Shown here one piece after another: positions 1 through 7,829 of a stretch of DNA of 41,711 nt. The notes below the pieces were generated by a model that did no database searches, was not told where the DNA came from, and worked only from the letters and a program-made list of their open reading frames with translations. The translations under genes were made by a program, and so were the position numbers. The DNA is from JBBKXP01 sp038251315. Its GTDB lineage: Bacteria > Pseudomonadota > Alphaproteobacteria > Rhodobacterales > Rhodobacteraceae. The DNA lies in NCBI GenBank assembly GCA_038251315.1, contig JBBSBK010000022.1:1-41711 (forward strand), given 5' to 3'. How positions within the stretch are numbered: the stretch's first letter is position 1; the number at the start of each line of letters is the position of its first letter.

Positions 1-208
<208 letters not shown>

Positions 209-247
209 GTTGATAGCTCCTTAATGATTGGTTTCAGATGGCGCGAT

Positions 248-535
248 TCAGGCGATAATGCCCAGAATGTCGCTTTCTTTCATGATGAGCAGCTCTTCGC
301 CGTCCAGCGTGACCTCGGTGCCCGACCATTTGCCGAACAGGATCTTGTCGCCGGTCTTGACGGACGGGGCGATCAGTTCGCCGCTGTCCTTGCGGGCGCC
401 TTCGCCCACGGAAATGATCTCGCCCTCGGCGGGCTTTTCTTTTGCGTTGTCGGGGATAATCAGACCACCCTTGGTCTTTTCTTCGCCCTGAACCCGGCGG
501 ACCAGAACGCGGTCGTGCAGCGGTTTGAAAGCCAT
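248..535 (-). CDS. groES: co-chaperonin GroES
   Basis: The 95-residue protein has the normal length for the 10-kDa co-chaperonin that caps the GroEL ring. It opens with MAFKPLHDRVLVRRV, has the mobile loop EEKTKGGLIIPDNAKEKP (about residues 18-35) that contacts GroEL, and carries the typical GKWSGTEVTLDGEELLIMKESDILGI ending in two shorter blocks. The start ATG is preceded by AAAGGAG at an 8-nt spacing. It is the first gene of the groES-groEL pair, and its leader contains the HrcA operator, so heat-shock derepression is expected. Confidence 0.98.
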   Translation of the reverse strand: MAFKPLHDRVLVRRVQGEEKTKGGLIIPDNAKEKPAEGEIISVGEGARKDSGELIAPSVKTGDKILFGKWSGTEVTLDGEELLIMKESDILGIIA

Positions 536-583
536 GTTTGCAGCTCCTTTATATGTTTCTGATGCGACCCTCTGCGGGTGCTG

Positions 584-610
584 TTGTCACTCGATCGTGT
601 CGAGTGCCAA
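584..610. promoter_or_regulatory. CIRCE operator (HrcA binding site) of groESL
   Basis: An inverted repeat TTGTCACTC, 9-nt spacer, GAGTGCCAA matches the CIRCE consensus TTAGCACTC-N9-GAGTGCTAA with few mismatches. It sits 49 nt upstream of the groES start and just downstream of a plausible -10 element, where bound HrcA repressor would block transcription. CIRCE-HrcA control of groESL is established for alphaproteobacteria; the hrcA gene itself is not in the window. Confidence 0.88.
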
Positions 611-619
611 CGCTGGGCT

Positions 620-647
620 ACCTAGGAACTGCCGCGCACGTAGTCAA
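620..647 (-). promoter_or_regulatory. putative groESL promoter
   Basis: On the minus strand TTGACT (642-647) and CTAGGT (620-625) are separated by 16 nt, and CIRCE begins 9 nt downstream. The -35 is good and the -10 is weak. A heat-shock sigma factor could also use this site; the sequence alone does not decide. Confidence 0.45.
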
Positions 648-697
648 GCGCCGACTTGGCACGAAAGCCAAAATTCGCCGGGGACTTGCAGAATCAG

Positions 698-726
698 TTG
701 CCGCGACAGCCTGTCGCAGGTATGAC
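698..726 (+). promoter_or_regulatory. putative promoter with a palindrome in its spacer
   Basis: TTGCCG (698-703), a 17-nt spacer and TATGAC (721-726) resemble a sigma-70 promoter. A perfect inverted repeat GCGACAG-C-CTGTCGC (703-717) fills most of the spacer, the place where a repressor would act. It would drive the genes from 856 onward. No known regulator was recognised from the palindrome. This is an inference from pattern only. Confidence 0.35.
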
Positions 727-855
727 CGCCCCAGACGACCTGAAAACCGGAGGCTGACATGATGCATAGGACCCCCCTTAGCGCCTGCTAGTTGCAGCGA
801 TCAGCCCCTTTGCGCCCCGGCGTATCTCCAAATTCCGACATTCAGGACGACCCCC

Positions 856-1149
856 ATGTTCCCGCCCTATATCGGCATCAATCCGCGGATTGGTGCGCCC
901 GACCCGATACCACGCCCTGCACGGCAGGCGCCTCGGCGGCACCAGCCGCAGGCGCTCCAGCTCTGGGGCGGCCTGCCCGACCATGTGCCGCAGGACTGGC
1001 TGCCGCCGCCGCCACCCAGCGCGACGCTGATCGACCTGGCCCGCGACCCGCGTTTCCAGCGCGGGTTCGCAGCACCGGTGCGATCAGTCGGCTGGCGGGT
1101 CAGACTGGGGCGGGCGCTTGTGCGCTGGGGCTGGCGGCTGGTGCGATAG
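856..1149 (+). CDS. small proline/arginine-rich protein of unknown function
   Basis: A 97-residue reading frame with codons ending mostly in G or C, like the neighbouring real genes. It starts with MFPPYIGINPRIG, has a run of prolines (about residues 51-55), a LIDLARDPRFQRGF segment, and a basic tryptophan-rich tail (GWRVRLGRALVRWGWRLVR). An AGGA lies 9 nt before the ATG. It ends 53 nt before the GumN-like gene, suggesting cotranscription. I do not recognise the family and see no signal peptide. A long open frame on the opposite strand also covers this stretch, so coding status is likely but not certain. Confidence 0.5.
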   Translation: MFPPYIGINPRIGAPDPIPRPARQAPRRHQPQALQLWGGLPDHVPQDWLPPPPPSATLIDLARDPRFQRGFAAPVRSVGWRVRLGRALVRWGWRLVR

Positions 1150-1202
1150 GCCGGTTGCCGACCCATACCAGGGCCGCTAGCCTGTCCGAAAAGAGGTGCC
1201 CG

Positions 1203-2198
1203 ATGCCGTTCCGCCTGATCCTTGCCACCCTGCTGACCAGCCTCCTGGTCCAGCCTGCCATCGCCATGTGCGAAGGCCCCAGCATGTATGATCGGCTCAC
1301 GCCAACCGATCGCGCGGCACTCGACAGCGCCGCCGCTGCAACGTCCTTTGGCCGGGGACTGGCGTGGACTGCAACCCTTGGCGACGCGACTCTGACCATC
1401 ATCGGCACCATGCACATCACCGATCCGCGTCATGACGCGCTGATGTCCCGCATTGCCTCCGTGCTTGCGCAGGCCGACCTGCTGTTGGTCGAGGCGACGC
1501 CGGAGGACGAGGCGGCGATGCAGGCGGCGATGGTTGCCGACCCATCGATCATGCTGATTACCGAAGGCCCGACATTGCCCGATCTGCTGGACGCTGATAC
1601 CTGGGAAACGCTGAAATCCGCCGCCGAATCCCGGCAGATTCCCGGGTTCATGATCGCCAAGATGCAGCCGTGGTTCCTGATGATCACTCTGGCGATCCCG
1701 ACTTGCGCGATGGCGGACATTCAGTCCGGCCAACGCGGGTTGGATCAGATGCTGATGGACAACGCCGCCGCCCATGGCGTCCCGGTGCAGGCGTTGGAGC
1801 CCTGGACAACGCTGTTTACCCTGCTGACCGGCGCAAGCTTTGACGAACAGATGGCGATGCTGACGTCGGCGATGATGCCCGACGAACTGCTGGCCGAGAT
1901 GTACGTCGCCCTGCAGGACGACTATTTTGCTGGAAGGGTGGCCGAAATCTGGGAACTGTCCCGTTTCGCGCTGGCCTACGCGCCGGGGTTGGACAAGGCC
2001 GAGGCAGAGGCCGCATTCGCGCAGACCGAACAGCTTTTGCTGATCGATCGAAACCGATCCTGGATCCCGGTCATCGAAGCAGCCGCCGATCACAACCGAT
2101 CCATCGTCATCGCCTTCGGCGCGGCGCATCTGCCCGGCGAAACCGGGGTACTGCGCCTTTTGGAACAGAAAGGCTGGACCATCGCGCCGCTGCCCTAA
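1203..2198 (+). CDS. TraB/GumN-family protein (secreted)
   Basis: The 331-residue product begins with a signal peptide (about residues 1-22, hydrophobic LILATLLTSLLVQPAIA). The body matches the TraB/GumN group: an early GTMHITDP motif with His71, a LLVEATPEDE block, and a C-terminal IAFGAAHLPGETGVLRLLEQKGW-type ending split around GAAHLPGE. The family is related to Tiki-type metalloproteases, but the substrate in bacteria is unknown. The frame is open further upstream (from 792); the ATG at 1203 is chosen because it begins the signal peptide. The stop overlaps the convergent DUF2161 stop by 4 nt. Confidence 0.82.
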   Translation: MPFRLILATLLTSLLVQPAIAMCEGPSMYDRLTPTDRAALDSAAAATSFGRGLAWTATLGDATLTIIGTMHITDPRHDALMSRIASVLAQADLLLVEATPEDEAAMQAAMVADPSIMLITEGPTLPDLLDADTWETLKSAAESRQIPGFMIAKMQPWFLMITLAIPTCAMADIQSGQRGLDQMLMDNAAAHGVPVQALEPWTTLFTLLTGASFDEQMAMLTSAMMPDELLAEMYVALQDDYFAGRVAEIWELSRFALAYAPGLDKAEAEAAFAQTEQLLLIDRNRSWIPVIEAAADHNRSIVIAFGAAHLPGETGVLRLLEQKGWTIAPLP

Positions 2199-2869
2199 TC
2201 GTCCTGATCGCCGAAATCCGCCAACCCGGCGCGGCCCTTGGCAGTCAGGCCATAGACCCCCCGGCTGACCCGTTCGAACCAGCCATAGTGATCTGCAGCC
2301 ATGATCTGCGTCGCCGTCTTGACCTCGGCCCATGTCGCAACCCTGGCACCGCCCGACGGTCCGTGCACCGCCAGAAACCGCGCACAGCGCACCGCGTCCT
2401 GCCGGTAGGCCGTGACGATGCCGTGCCGGGTTGCCCCGCCCGCGTTCGGATCACCCGCGCGACGGGCGAATTCGCGCAGCAGGCGGGCGGTCTTTTTCAC
2501 GGATTTACGCGGCGCATAGGGGCCGGGGTCGGCGTGGACCTCGACCAGACCGTCGGACAAACGCACCGTGATCAGCCCCAGACCCAGACGGCGGGCAAGC
2601 GCCGTGTTGTCCTTGATCGCCTGTAACCCCGCCCTGCTGGTGCCGCGCGGGACTGCGATGTAAACCAGATCGCTGATTGCCAGCCGGGCAACGGCCTGAT
2701 GGAACAGCGCCAGTGAAAACCCCAGTTTCAGCTCGACAATCACCGGCGGTTCATCGGCCCGCACGGCGACGACATCCGCCGCCCCGACCTCGCCCTTGAC
2801 GGTATACCCCTGCCCGGTCAGCAGGGCCTTGATGGGGCCATACAGATCGGACTCACGCGGTTTGTTCAT
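2195..2869 (-). CDS. DUF2161 family protein, PD-(D/E)XK nuclease-like
   Basis: The 224-residue protein matches the DUF2161 family, described as putative PD-(D/E)XK-type phosphodiesterases. The N-terminal half shows the expected core: a conserved Asp in GAADVVAVRADEP followed by VIVELKLGF, the (D/E)xK step of the nuclease fold (about residues 45-65). The C-terminal half resembles a winged-helix module ending with GWFERVSRGVYGLTAKGRAGL. The ATG at 2869 (MNKPRESDLYGP) has an AGGG upstream; an earlier in-frame start would add 15 unlikely residues. The DNA or RNA target is unknown. It converges on the GumN-like gene and is divergent from the pyrophosphatase. Confidence 0.82.
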   Translation of the reverse strand: MNKPRESDLYGPIKALLTGQGYTVKGEVGAADVVAVRADEPPVIVELKLGFSLALFHQAVARLAISDLVYIAVPRGTSRAGLQAIKDNTALARRLGLGLITVRLSDGLVEVHADPGPYAPRKSVKKTARLLREFARRAGDPNAGGATRHGIVTAYRQDAVRCARFLAVHGPSGGARVATWAEVKTATQIMAADHYGWFERVSRGVYGLTAKGRAGLADFGDQDD

Positions 2870-2963
2870 GGTGCAACCCTGCCCTGTTTCGCGCCCGCGT
2901 GACAGCCCATCCAATCCCCCCTATAAGGCCCGCAAATCAGGCAACCGCACAGGCAATCCCAGC

Positions 2964-3884
2964 ATGACCACCCTTGTTTTCGGCCACAAGTCCCCCGATA
3001 CCGACAGCACCGGCGCACCGTTGATCTGGGCATGGTATCTGTCCGAAATCCAAGGGGTCGCTGCCGAGGCACGCCTGCTGGGCAGCCCGAATACCGAGGC
3101 CGCCTTCGTCGCCGACCGCTGGGGTTTCGCCCTCCCCGAGATCATCACCGACGTCGCCGACGACCAGCCGGTCGTCATCGTCGACACCAACAACCCGGCC
3201 GAATTGCCCGCCAACATCAACAACGCCGATATCCGCGCGATCATCGACCATCACAAACTGGTCGGCGGGCTCGAGACAAAGGGGCCGATCCATATCGTGA
3301 TGATGCCGCTGGCCTGCACGGTGACGGTGATGGCCGAAGCGATGGGCGACGATCTGGCCCGGATGCCGAAGGCGCTGAAAGGCGTGATGCTGTCCTGCAT
3401 CCTGTCGGATACGCTTGAATTCCGCTCGCCCACGACCACGCCGACCGACCGGGCACTGGCCGAAAAACTGGCCAAGGAACTGGGGGTCGACATTCCCGCC
3501 TACGCGTCCGAAATGTTCACCGCGAAATCCGATGTCTCGCGGTTTTCCGACGCCGAACTGCTGCGGATGGATTCCAAGGAATTCACCGTGGGCGGCAAGG
3601 AATTGCGTGTTTCGGTTCTGGAAACCACGTCGCCGCATATCTTGCTGGACCGCAAGGCCAACCTGATGGCAGCGATGCCGGGCGTGGCGGCAGAGGACGG
3701 CGCCGATCAGGTGTTGCTGTTCGTCGTGGACATCCTGAACGAAGAGGCGACGCTGCTGGTGCCCAACGATCTGGTCAAGGCGATTGCCGAAAAATCGTTT
3801 GGGGCTAAGGTCATGGGCGATACTGTCGTGCTGCCGGGAATCATGAGCCGCAAAAAGCAGATCATCCCGAATCTGAAAATCTGA
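2964..3884 (+). CDS. ppaC: manganese-dependent inorganic pyrophosphatase (family II)
   Basis: This 306-residue DHH-family enzyme hydrolyses pyrophosphate to two phosphates in the cytosol, pulling biosynthetic reactions forward. The metal ligands fall at the positions known for family II enzymes, shifted by at most one: His8, Asp12 and Asp14 in GHKSPDTDS, Asp74 in VIVDTNNP, His96-His97 in IIDHHK, and Asp149 in ILSDT. The C-terminal DHHA2 domain has the substrate-binding MSRKKQIIP. The ATG at 2964 begins MTTLVFGHKSPDTDS, as in the family; the frame is open further upstream. Expression may depend on a promoter in the short region shared with the DUF2161 gene. Confidence 0.96.
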   Translation: MTTLVFGHKSPDTDSTGAPLIWAWYLSEIQGVAAEARLLGSPNTEAAFVADRWGFALPEIITDVADDQPVVIVDTNNPAELPANINNADIRAIIDHHKLVGGLETKGPIHIVMMPLACTVTVMAEAMGDDLARMPKALKGVMLSCILSDTLEFRSPTTTPTDRALAEKLAKELGVDIPAYASEMFTAKSDVSRFSDAELLRMDSKEFTVGGKELRVSVLETTSPHILLDRKANLMAAMPGVAAEDGADQVLLFVVDILNEEATLLVPNDLVKAIAEKSFGAKVMGDTVVLPGIMSRKKQIIPNLKI

Positions 3885-3943
3885 ATCCAAAATCCTTTAA
3901 AGGATCTTGGGAAAAGCGCCTCAAAGCGTTTTCGTCCCAGGAA
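3885..3943. repeat. palindrome and imperfect hairpin between ppaC and the HAD gene
   Basis: Right after the ppaC stop there is a perfect 14-bp palindrome ATCCTTT/AAAGGAT (3892-3905), followed by an imperfect stem formed by GGGAAAAGCGC and GCGTTTTCGTCCC (about 3910-3938). Neither is followed by a T-run, so this is not a convincing terminator. It may be an operator or an mRNA processing signal for the downstream gene. Confidence 0.3.
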
Positions 3944-3952
3944 AGGCCACAA

Positions 3953-4822
3953 ATGACCGAAATCATCGCCGCCTTTGCGGACATTTCCGACCGCTACGAC
4001 GCCGCCTTCGTCGATCTATGGGGCTGCATGCACAATGGTCTCGTTGCCTTTCCCGCCGCTGTCGCCGGCATGCAGGCGTTTCGCGCGCAGGGCGGCAAGG
4101 TCGTCCTCGTCACCAATGCGCCGCGCCCGCGTGGGCCGGTTGAAACCCAGATCGCCCGCCTTGGCATCCCCGCGGACGCCTGGGATGTGATCGCAACTTC
4201 GGGCGATTCTGCGCGGGCGGCGATGTATGCCGGAGCGGTAGGCAAAAAGGTCTATTTTATCGGCGAAGATCACGATCAGGCCTTCTTTACACCGCTCGCT
4301 CTGGTCGAAAACCCGGTCAACATCCAGCAGGTCTCCCTGACCGAGGCCGAGGGGATCGTCTGTTGCGGCCCGACCGATCCGCACGCCGATCCGTCCGCAT
4401 ACCGGGGCGATTTTCTGTATGCAAAGTCCAAGGGGCTGAAACTGCTTTGCGCCAACCCCGATATCGTCGTCGACCGGGGCGAGAGCCGTGAATGGTGCGC
4501 CGGGGCGCTGGCCTCGCTTTATACCGAAATGGGCGGCGAATCGTTGTATTTCGGCAAACCGCACCCGCCGATCTACGATCTTGCGCGGCGGCGTCTGGCA
4601 AAGCTGGGTGGCGTCGATGATCCGCGCATCATCTGCATCGGCGACGGGATCCGCACCGATATTCTGGGGGCATTGGGCGAGGATTACGACAGCCTGTTCA
4701 TCACTGGTGGGCTGGCGGCGGCGGACACGTTGACCGACATTCACCCCGATCCGGCGGCACTCGCGTCGCACACTGCCCGCGAGCAGTTGGAACCGACCTA
4801 TGCCATAGGTTTCCTGCGCTAG
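3953..4822 (+). CDS. HAD-superfamily class IIA hydrolase (TIGR01459-like)
   Basis: A 289-residue cytosolic phosphatase-type protein of HAD subclass IIA. Motif I reads FVDLWGCMHNG, with nucleophile Asp21 but a Trp-Gly in place of the usual second Asp-Gly pattern, which is typical of the TIGR01459 subgroup. Motif II is LVTNAPRP, the lysine motif is in YFGKPHPPIYD, and the acidic motif IV is IGDGIRTDILGA. The IIA cap lies between motifs II and III. A good AGGAAAGG precedes the ATG. The substrate is not known. It follows ppaC by 68 nt in the same direction. Confidence 0.87.
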   Translation: MTEIIAAFADISDRYDAAFVDLWGCMHNGLVAFPAAVAGMQAFRAQGGKVVLVTNAPRPRGPVETQIARLGIPADAWDVIATSGDSARAAMYAGAVGKKVYFIGEDHDQAFFTPLALVENPVNIQQVSLTEAEGIVCCGPTDPHADPSAYRGDFLYAKSKGLKLLCANPDIVVDRGESREWCAGALASLYTEMGGESLYFGKPHPPIYDLARRRLAKLGGVDDPRIICIGDGIRTDILGALGEDYDSLFITGGLAAADTLTDIHPDPAALASHTAREQLEPTYAIGFLR

Positions 4823-4823
4823 A

Positions 4824-4850
4824 TTTTCTGCGATTGCAAAGTAATATAAT
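4824..4850 (+). promoter_or_regulatory. possible promoter for the MaoC gene
   Basis: An AT-rich stretch after the HAD stop contains a perfect TATAAT (4845-4850). The -35 region is poor (TTTTCT at 4824-4829, 15-nt spacing). The 65-nt gap and the AT-rich composition unlike the flanks suggest independent transcription of the MaoC gene. Confidence 0.3.
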
Positions 4851-4887
4851 TTCGCCTATCTAACCATCAGAGGTTTATTATTACCCG

Positions 4888-5343
4888 ATGGACGAAGACA
4901 TGCTCGATAACGCCCCGCGCGGCACGATCTGCATCGAAGATATCGAAATCGGCATGGTCCGGTCACTGCGCAAGCAGATCACCGACCGTGACATCACCCT
5001 GTTTGCCGAGGTTTCGACCGATCACAACCCGGTGCACCTCGACGAATCTTATGCACAAGACACGATTTTCGCAGGCCGCATCGCCCACGGGATGCTGACA
5101 GCGGGGCTGATTTCGGCGGTCATTGGCGAGCAACTTCCCGGTCACGGCACCGTCTATCTGGGGCAGACGCTGAAATTCCTCGCCCCTGTGCGCCCCGGCG
5201 ACACGGTGCATGCCGAGGTCGAAGTGACCGCCATCGACCATTCCCGCCGGCGCGTGACGATGGAAACCCGCTGTCTGGTGGCGGGCAAAAAAGTGCTGGT
5301 GGGCGAGGCCGTGGTACTGGCGCCATCGCGCAAATTCGACTGA
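4888..5343 (+). CDS. MaoC-like dehydratase / (R)-specific enoyl-CoA hydratase
   Basis: A 151-residue single hot-dog protein. It carries the hydratase-2 motif with the catalytic pair Asp45 and His50 in STDHNPVHLD, followed by FAGRIAHGMLTAGLIS and LKFLAPVRPGDTVHA. Such proteins hydrate trans-2-enoyl-CoA to (R)-3-hydroxyacyl-CoA; PhaJ feeds polyhydroxyalkanoate synthesis in this way, but no PHA gene is nearby and the true substrate is open. The ATG at 4888 is used; an AGAGG lies about 14 nt upstream, rather far, and a second in-frame ATG at 4900 has no ribosome-binding site. Confidence 0.88.
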   Translation: MDEDMLDNAPRGTICIEDIEIGMVRSLRKQITDRDITLFAEVSTDHNPVHLDESYAQDTIFAGRIAHGMLTAGLISAVIGEQLPGHGTVYLGQTLKFLAPVRPGDTVHAEVEVTAIDHSRRRVTMETRCLVAGKKVLVGEAVVLAPSRKFD

Positions 5344-5380
5344 TCTTGCACCATTGCGCCGGGGCCGTTACCCCTGCCCC

Positions 5381-6319
5381 ATGCGGATCGTCCGGGATAC
5401 AGAATTCATCGACAAGGCCGACCGTGGCGCGGTCGCTGCCATCGGCAATTTCGACGGCGTTCATCTGGGACACCGCGCGGTGATCGACCTCGCCCGCAAG
5501 GTGGCAATGGCTGAACAGGCACCGCTAGGCATTATGACATTCGAACCGCACCCGCGCGCCTATTTCGCCCACGACGCCCCGCCGTTTCGCCTGATGAACG
5601 CCGACGCGCGGGCAAGCCGTCTGGAAAAGCTGGGGGTGGAACGCCTGTATGAACTCCCCTTCAACGCCGCCCTCGCTGCCCACACACCGTATGCCTTTGC
5701 GCAGGAAATCATCGCCGGGCAGTTGGGCCTGCGGCATGTGATCGTCGGACAGGATTTCTGTTTTGGCAAGGATCGCAAGGGGACCGCCGCAGATCTTGTG
5801 GCCTTCGGGGCCGACATGGGATTTGGCGTCACCCTGTCGCCCATCGTCACGCTGGATGTCGGCAAGGTCAGTTCGACCGCGATCCGCACCGCGCTGACCG
5901 ATGGTTGCCCGCGCGACGCCGCCGCGATGCTGGGCCACTGGCACCGGATCGAAGGCCCGGTGATTCACGGCGAACAGCGCGGGCGTGAATTGGGGTATCC
6001 GACGGCCAATATGTCCATTGCGGGTCTGCATCCGCCGCGATTTGGTGTTTATGCCGTGCTGGTTGACGTGCTGGAGGGGCCGCACAAGGGCCGCCATCAT
6101 GGGGCCGCATCCATCGGGGTGCGTCCGATGTTCGGTGAAAACCTGCCAAATTGCGAAACTTATCTGTTTGATTTCAAGGGCGATCTGTATAGCACGCCAC
6201 TGTCGGTCGCCTTGGTCGACTACCTGCGGCCTGAATTGAAATTCGACAGCCTTGACGCCCTGATCGTCCAAATGGCCGCCGATTGCACCCAAGCCCGCGC
6301 GGTGGTGGCCGATGTCTGA
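5381..6319 (+). CDS. ribF: bifunctional riboflavin kinase / FAD synthetase
   Basis: This 312-residue enzyme makes FMN from riboflavin and ATP, then FAD from FMN and ATP. The N-terminal FAD synthetase domain shows GNFDGVHLGH (residues 22-31) and SSTAIR (164-169). The C-terminal riboflavin kinase domain shows GRELGYPTAN (201-210) and the ASIGVRPMFG region. The ATG at 5381 starts MRIVRDTEFI as in the family; a TTG at 5354 is less likely. The last 8 nt overlap the next gene, so translation of the two is probably coupled. Confidence 0.96.
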   Translation: MRIVRDTEFIDKADRGAVAAIGNFDGVHLGHRAVIDLARKVAMAEQAPLGIMTFEPHPRAYFAHDAPPFRLMNADARASRLEKLGVERLYELPFNAALAAHTPYAFAQEIIAGQLGLRHVIVGQDFCFGKDRKGTAADLVAFGADMGFGVTLSPIVTLDVGKVSSTAIRTALTDGCPRDAAAMLGHWHRIEGPVIHGEQRGRELGYPTANMSIAGLHPPRFGVYAVLVDVLEGPHKGRHHGAASIGVRPMFGENLPNCETYLFDFKGDLYSTPLSVALVDYLRPELKFDSLDALIVQMAADCTQARAVVADV

Positions 6320-6782
6320 CCCAATCGACCGTGGCGGTTTACGTGACCGGTTTTGGGAAACCAAACCGATGGCCAAGCTGAACCCGCAAGAATGGGAAGC
6401 GCTGTGCGACGGTTGCGGCAAATGCTGCCTGAACAAGCTTGAAGACGAAGACACCGGCGAGGTCGCGATGACCCGCGTCGCCTGTCGCCTGTTGGACGAC
6501 CAGACCTGCCTGTGCGCGAAATACCCTATCCGGCATCAGTTCGTGCCAGAATGTATCGTGCTGACGCCAAAAACCATTCTGAAAAACCTCTACTGGTTGC
6601 CCCAGACCTGCGCCTATCGGCTGGTCCACGAAGGCCGTCCGCTGTATGCGTGGCACCCGCTGATTTCCGGCGACCCGCAGACCGTGCACGACGCGGGCGT
6701 GTCAGTGCAGGGCCTGACGATTCCCGAATTCGAGGTCGCCGAAGAAGATTGGGAAGATCACATCATCGAGGAGCCGATCTAG
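6312..6782 (+). CDS. YcgN-family cysteine-cluster protein (UPF0260)
   Basis: The 156-residue protein contains the UPF0260 signature with a cluster of cysteines: CDGCGKCC at 32-39, then Cys58, Cys66, Cys68, Cys81 and Cys100. The pattern suggests a bound metal or Fe-S centre, but the function is unknown. The gene starts inside the end of ribF (8-nt overlap) and its stop abuts the threonine aldolase start, so ribF, ycgN-like and ltaE probably form one transcript. An internal ATG at residue 20 (MAKLNPQEWEALC) fits the usual family start and could be the true one. Confidence 0.87.
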   Translation: MSDPIDRGGLRDRFWETKPMAKLNPQEWEALCDGCGKCCLNKLEDEDTGEVAMTRVACRLLDDQTCLCAKYPIRHQFVPECIVLTPKTILKNLYWLPQTCAYRLVHEGRPLYAWHPLISGDPQTVHDAGVSVQGLTIPEFEVAEEDWEDHIIEEPI

Positions 6783-7829
6783 ATGCACTTTGCGTCCGAC
6801 AACGCGGGGCCGGTCCATCCGGCCGTCATGGCGGCGATGGCCGCCGCCAACAACGGTTATGCGCTGGGCTATGGCAACGACCCCCTGACGCGGGCCGTGC
6901 AGGACCGGATTCGCGCGGTGTTCGAGGCACCCGAGGCGGCCGTCTATCTGGTCGCGACCGGGACGGCGGCAAATGCGCTGATTCTTGGCACGTTGACAAA
7001 GCCGTGGGAAACCGTGTTCTGCACCGCCCCGGCCCATATCAACGGCGACGAATGCAATGCGCCCGAATTCTATATGGGCGGGGCCAAACTGACGCTGGTG
7101 CGCGATGTCCATGCCAAGATGGGCCCGGACGATCTGCTGACGCGCATTGCGTCAACCCAGACCGGTGGGGTCCACGGGGCGCAGCGCGGACCTGTGTCGA
7201 TCACCCAGGTAACGGAACGTGGGACGCTCTATTCGCTGGACGAAATTCGGGCGCTGACGGGGGTGGCGCGGGACTTTGGCCTCAAGGTCCATCTGGACGG
7301 CGCACGGTTTGCCAACGCGCAGGTCGCGCTGGGCTGTTCTGCCGCCGACATGACGTGGCGCGCCGGCGTCGATGCGGTCAGTTTCGGCGGCACCAAGAAC
7401 GGCTGCATGGGGGTCGAGGCCTGCGTGATCTTCGACCCTGCGCTGGCCTGGGAATTCGAACTACGGCGCAAACGCGGGGCGCATCTGGTTTCCAAGAACC
7501 GTTATCTGGCCGCCCAGATGCGGGGCTATCTGGCCGACGACCTGTGGCTTGATCTGGCCCGTCGCGCCAATGCTGGCTGTCAGCGGCTGGCCGCCGGTCT
7601 GCGTCAATTGTCCGTCGGTTCGGGAATGCAGGCCGATCCGGCGGCGAACATCATCTTTATAGACTGGCCGCGCGGGCTGCATCAGCGGCTGTTCGACGCC
7701 GGCGCGGTCTATTACATCGAGCGCGGAGACCTTGTGGGCGACGATCCCGACGAATTGCTGACCGGACGGCTGGTCTGCGACTGGTCGGTGACGGACGCCG
7801 CCATCGACCGCTTTCTGGCGTTGCTCTAG
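6783..7829 (+). CDS. ltaE: low-specificity L-threonine aldolase
   Basis: A 348-residue PLP enzyme of the fold-type I threonine aldolase/beta-eliminating lyase family, which cleaves L-threonine or L-allo-threonine to glycine and acetaldehyde. It opens with FASDNAGPVHPAV, has the GTAANALIL cofactor-phosphate loop (about 60-68), Asp172 in VHLDGARFANA that pairs with the pyridine nitrogen, and Lys205 in SFGGTKNG as the Schiff-base lysine. The ATG directly follows the stop of the preceding gene. Its own stop overlaps the convergent DUF2125 gene by 4 nt. Confidence 0.93.
   Translation: MHFASDNAGPVHPAVMAAMAAANNGYALGYGNDPLTRAVQDRIRAVFEAPEAAVYLVATGTAANALILGTLTKPWETVFCTAPAHINGDECNAPEFYMGGAKLTLVRDVHAKMGPDDLLTRIASTQTGGVHGAQRGPVSITQVTERGTLYSLDEIRALTGVARDFGLKVHLDGARFANAQVALGCSAADMTWRAGVDAVSFGGTKNGCMGVEACVIFDPALAWEFELRRKRGAHLVSKNRYLAAQMRGYLADDLWLDLARRANAGCQRLAAGLRQLSVGSGMQADPAANIIFIDWPRGLHQRLFDAGAVYYIERGDLVGDDPDELLTGRLVCDWSVTDAAIDRFLALL

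Noticed and set aside
867..2333. Long open frame on the minus strand opposite the small protein and the GumN-like gene
   Set aside because: Its translation is rich in Arg, Gly, Gln and His with no domain, and the plus-strand genes have signal peptide and family motifs. It is a shadow of high-GC coding DNA.
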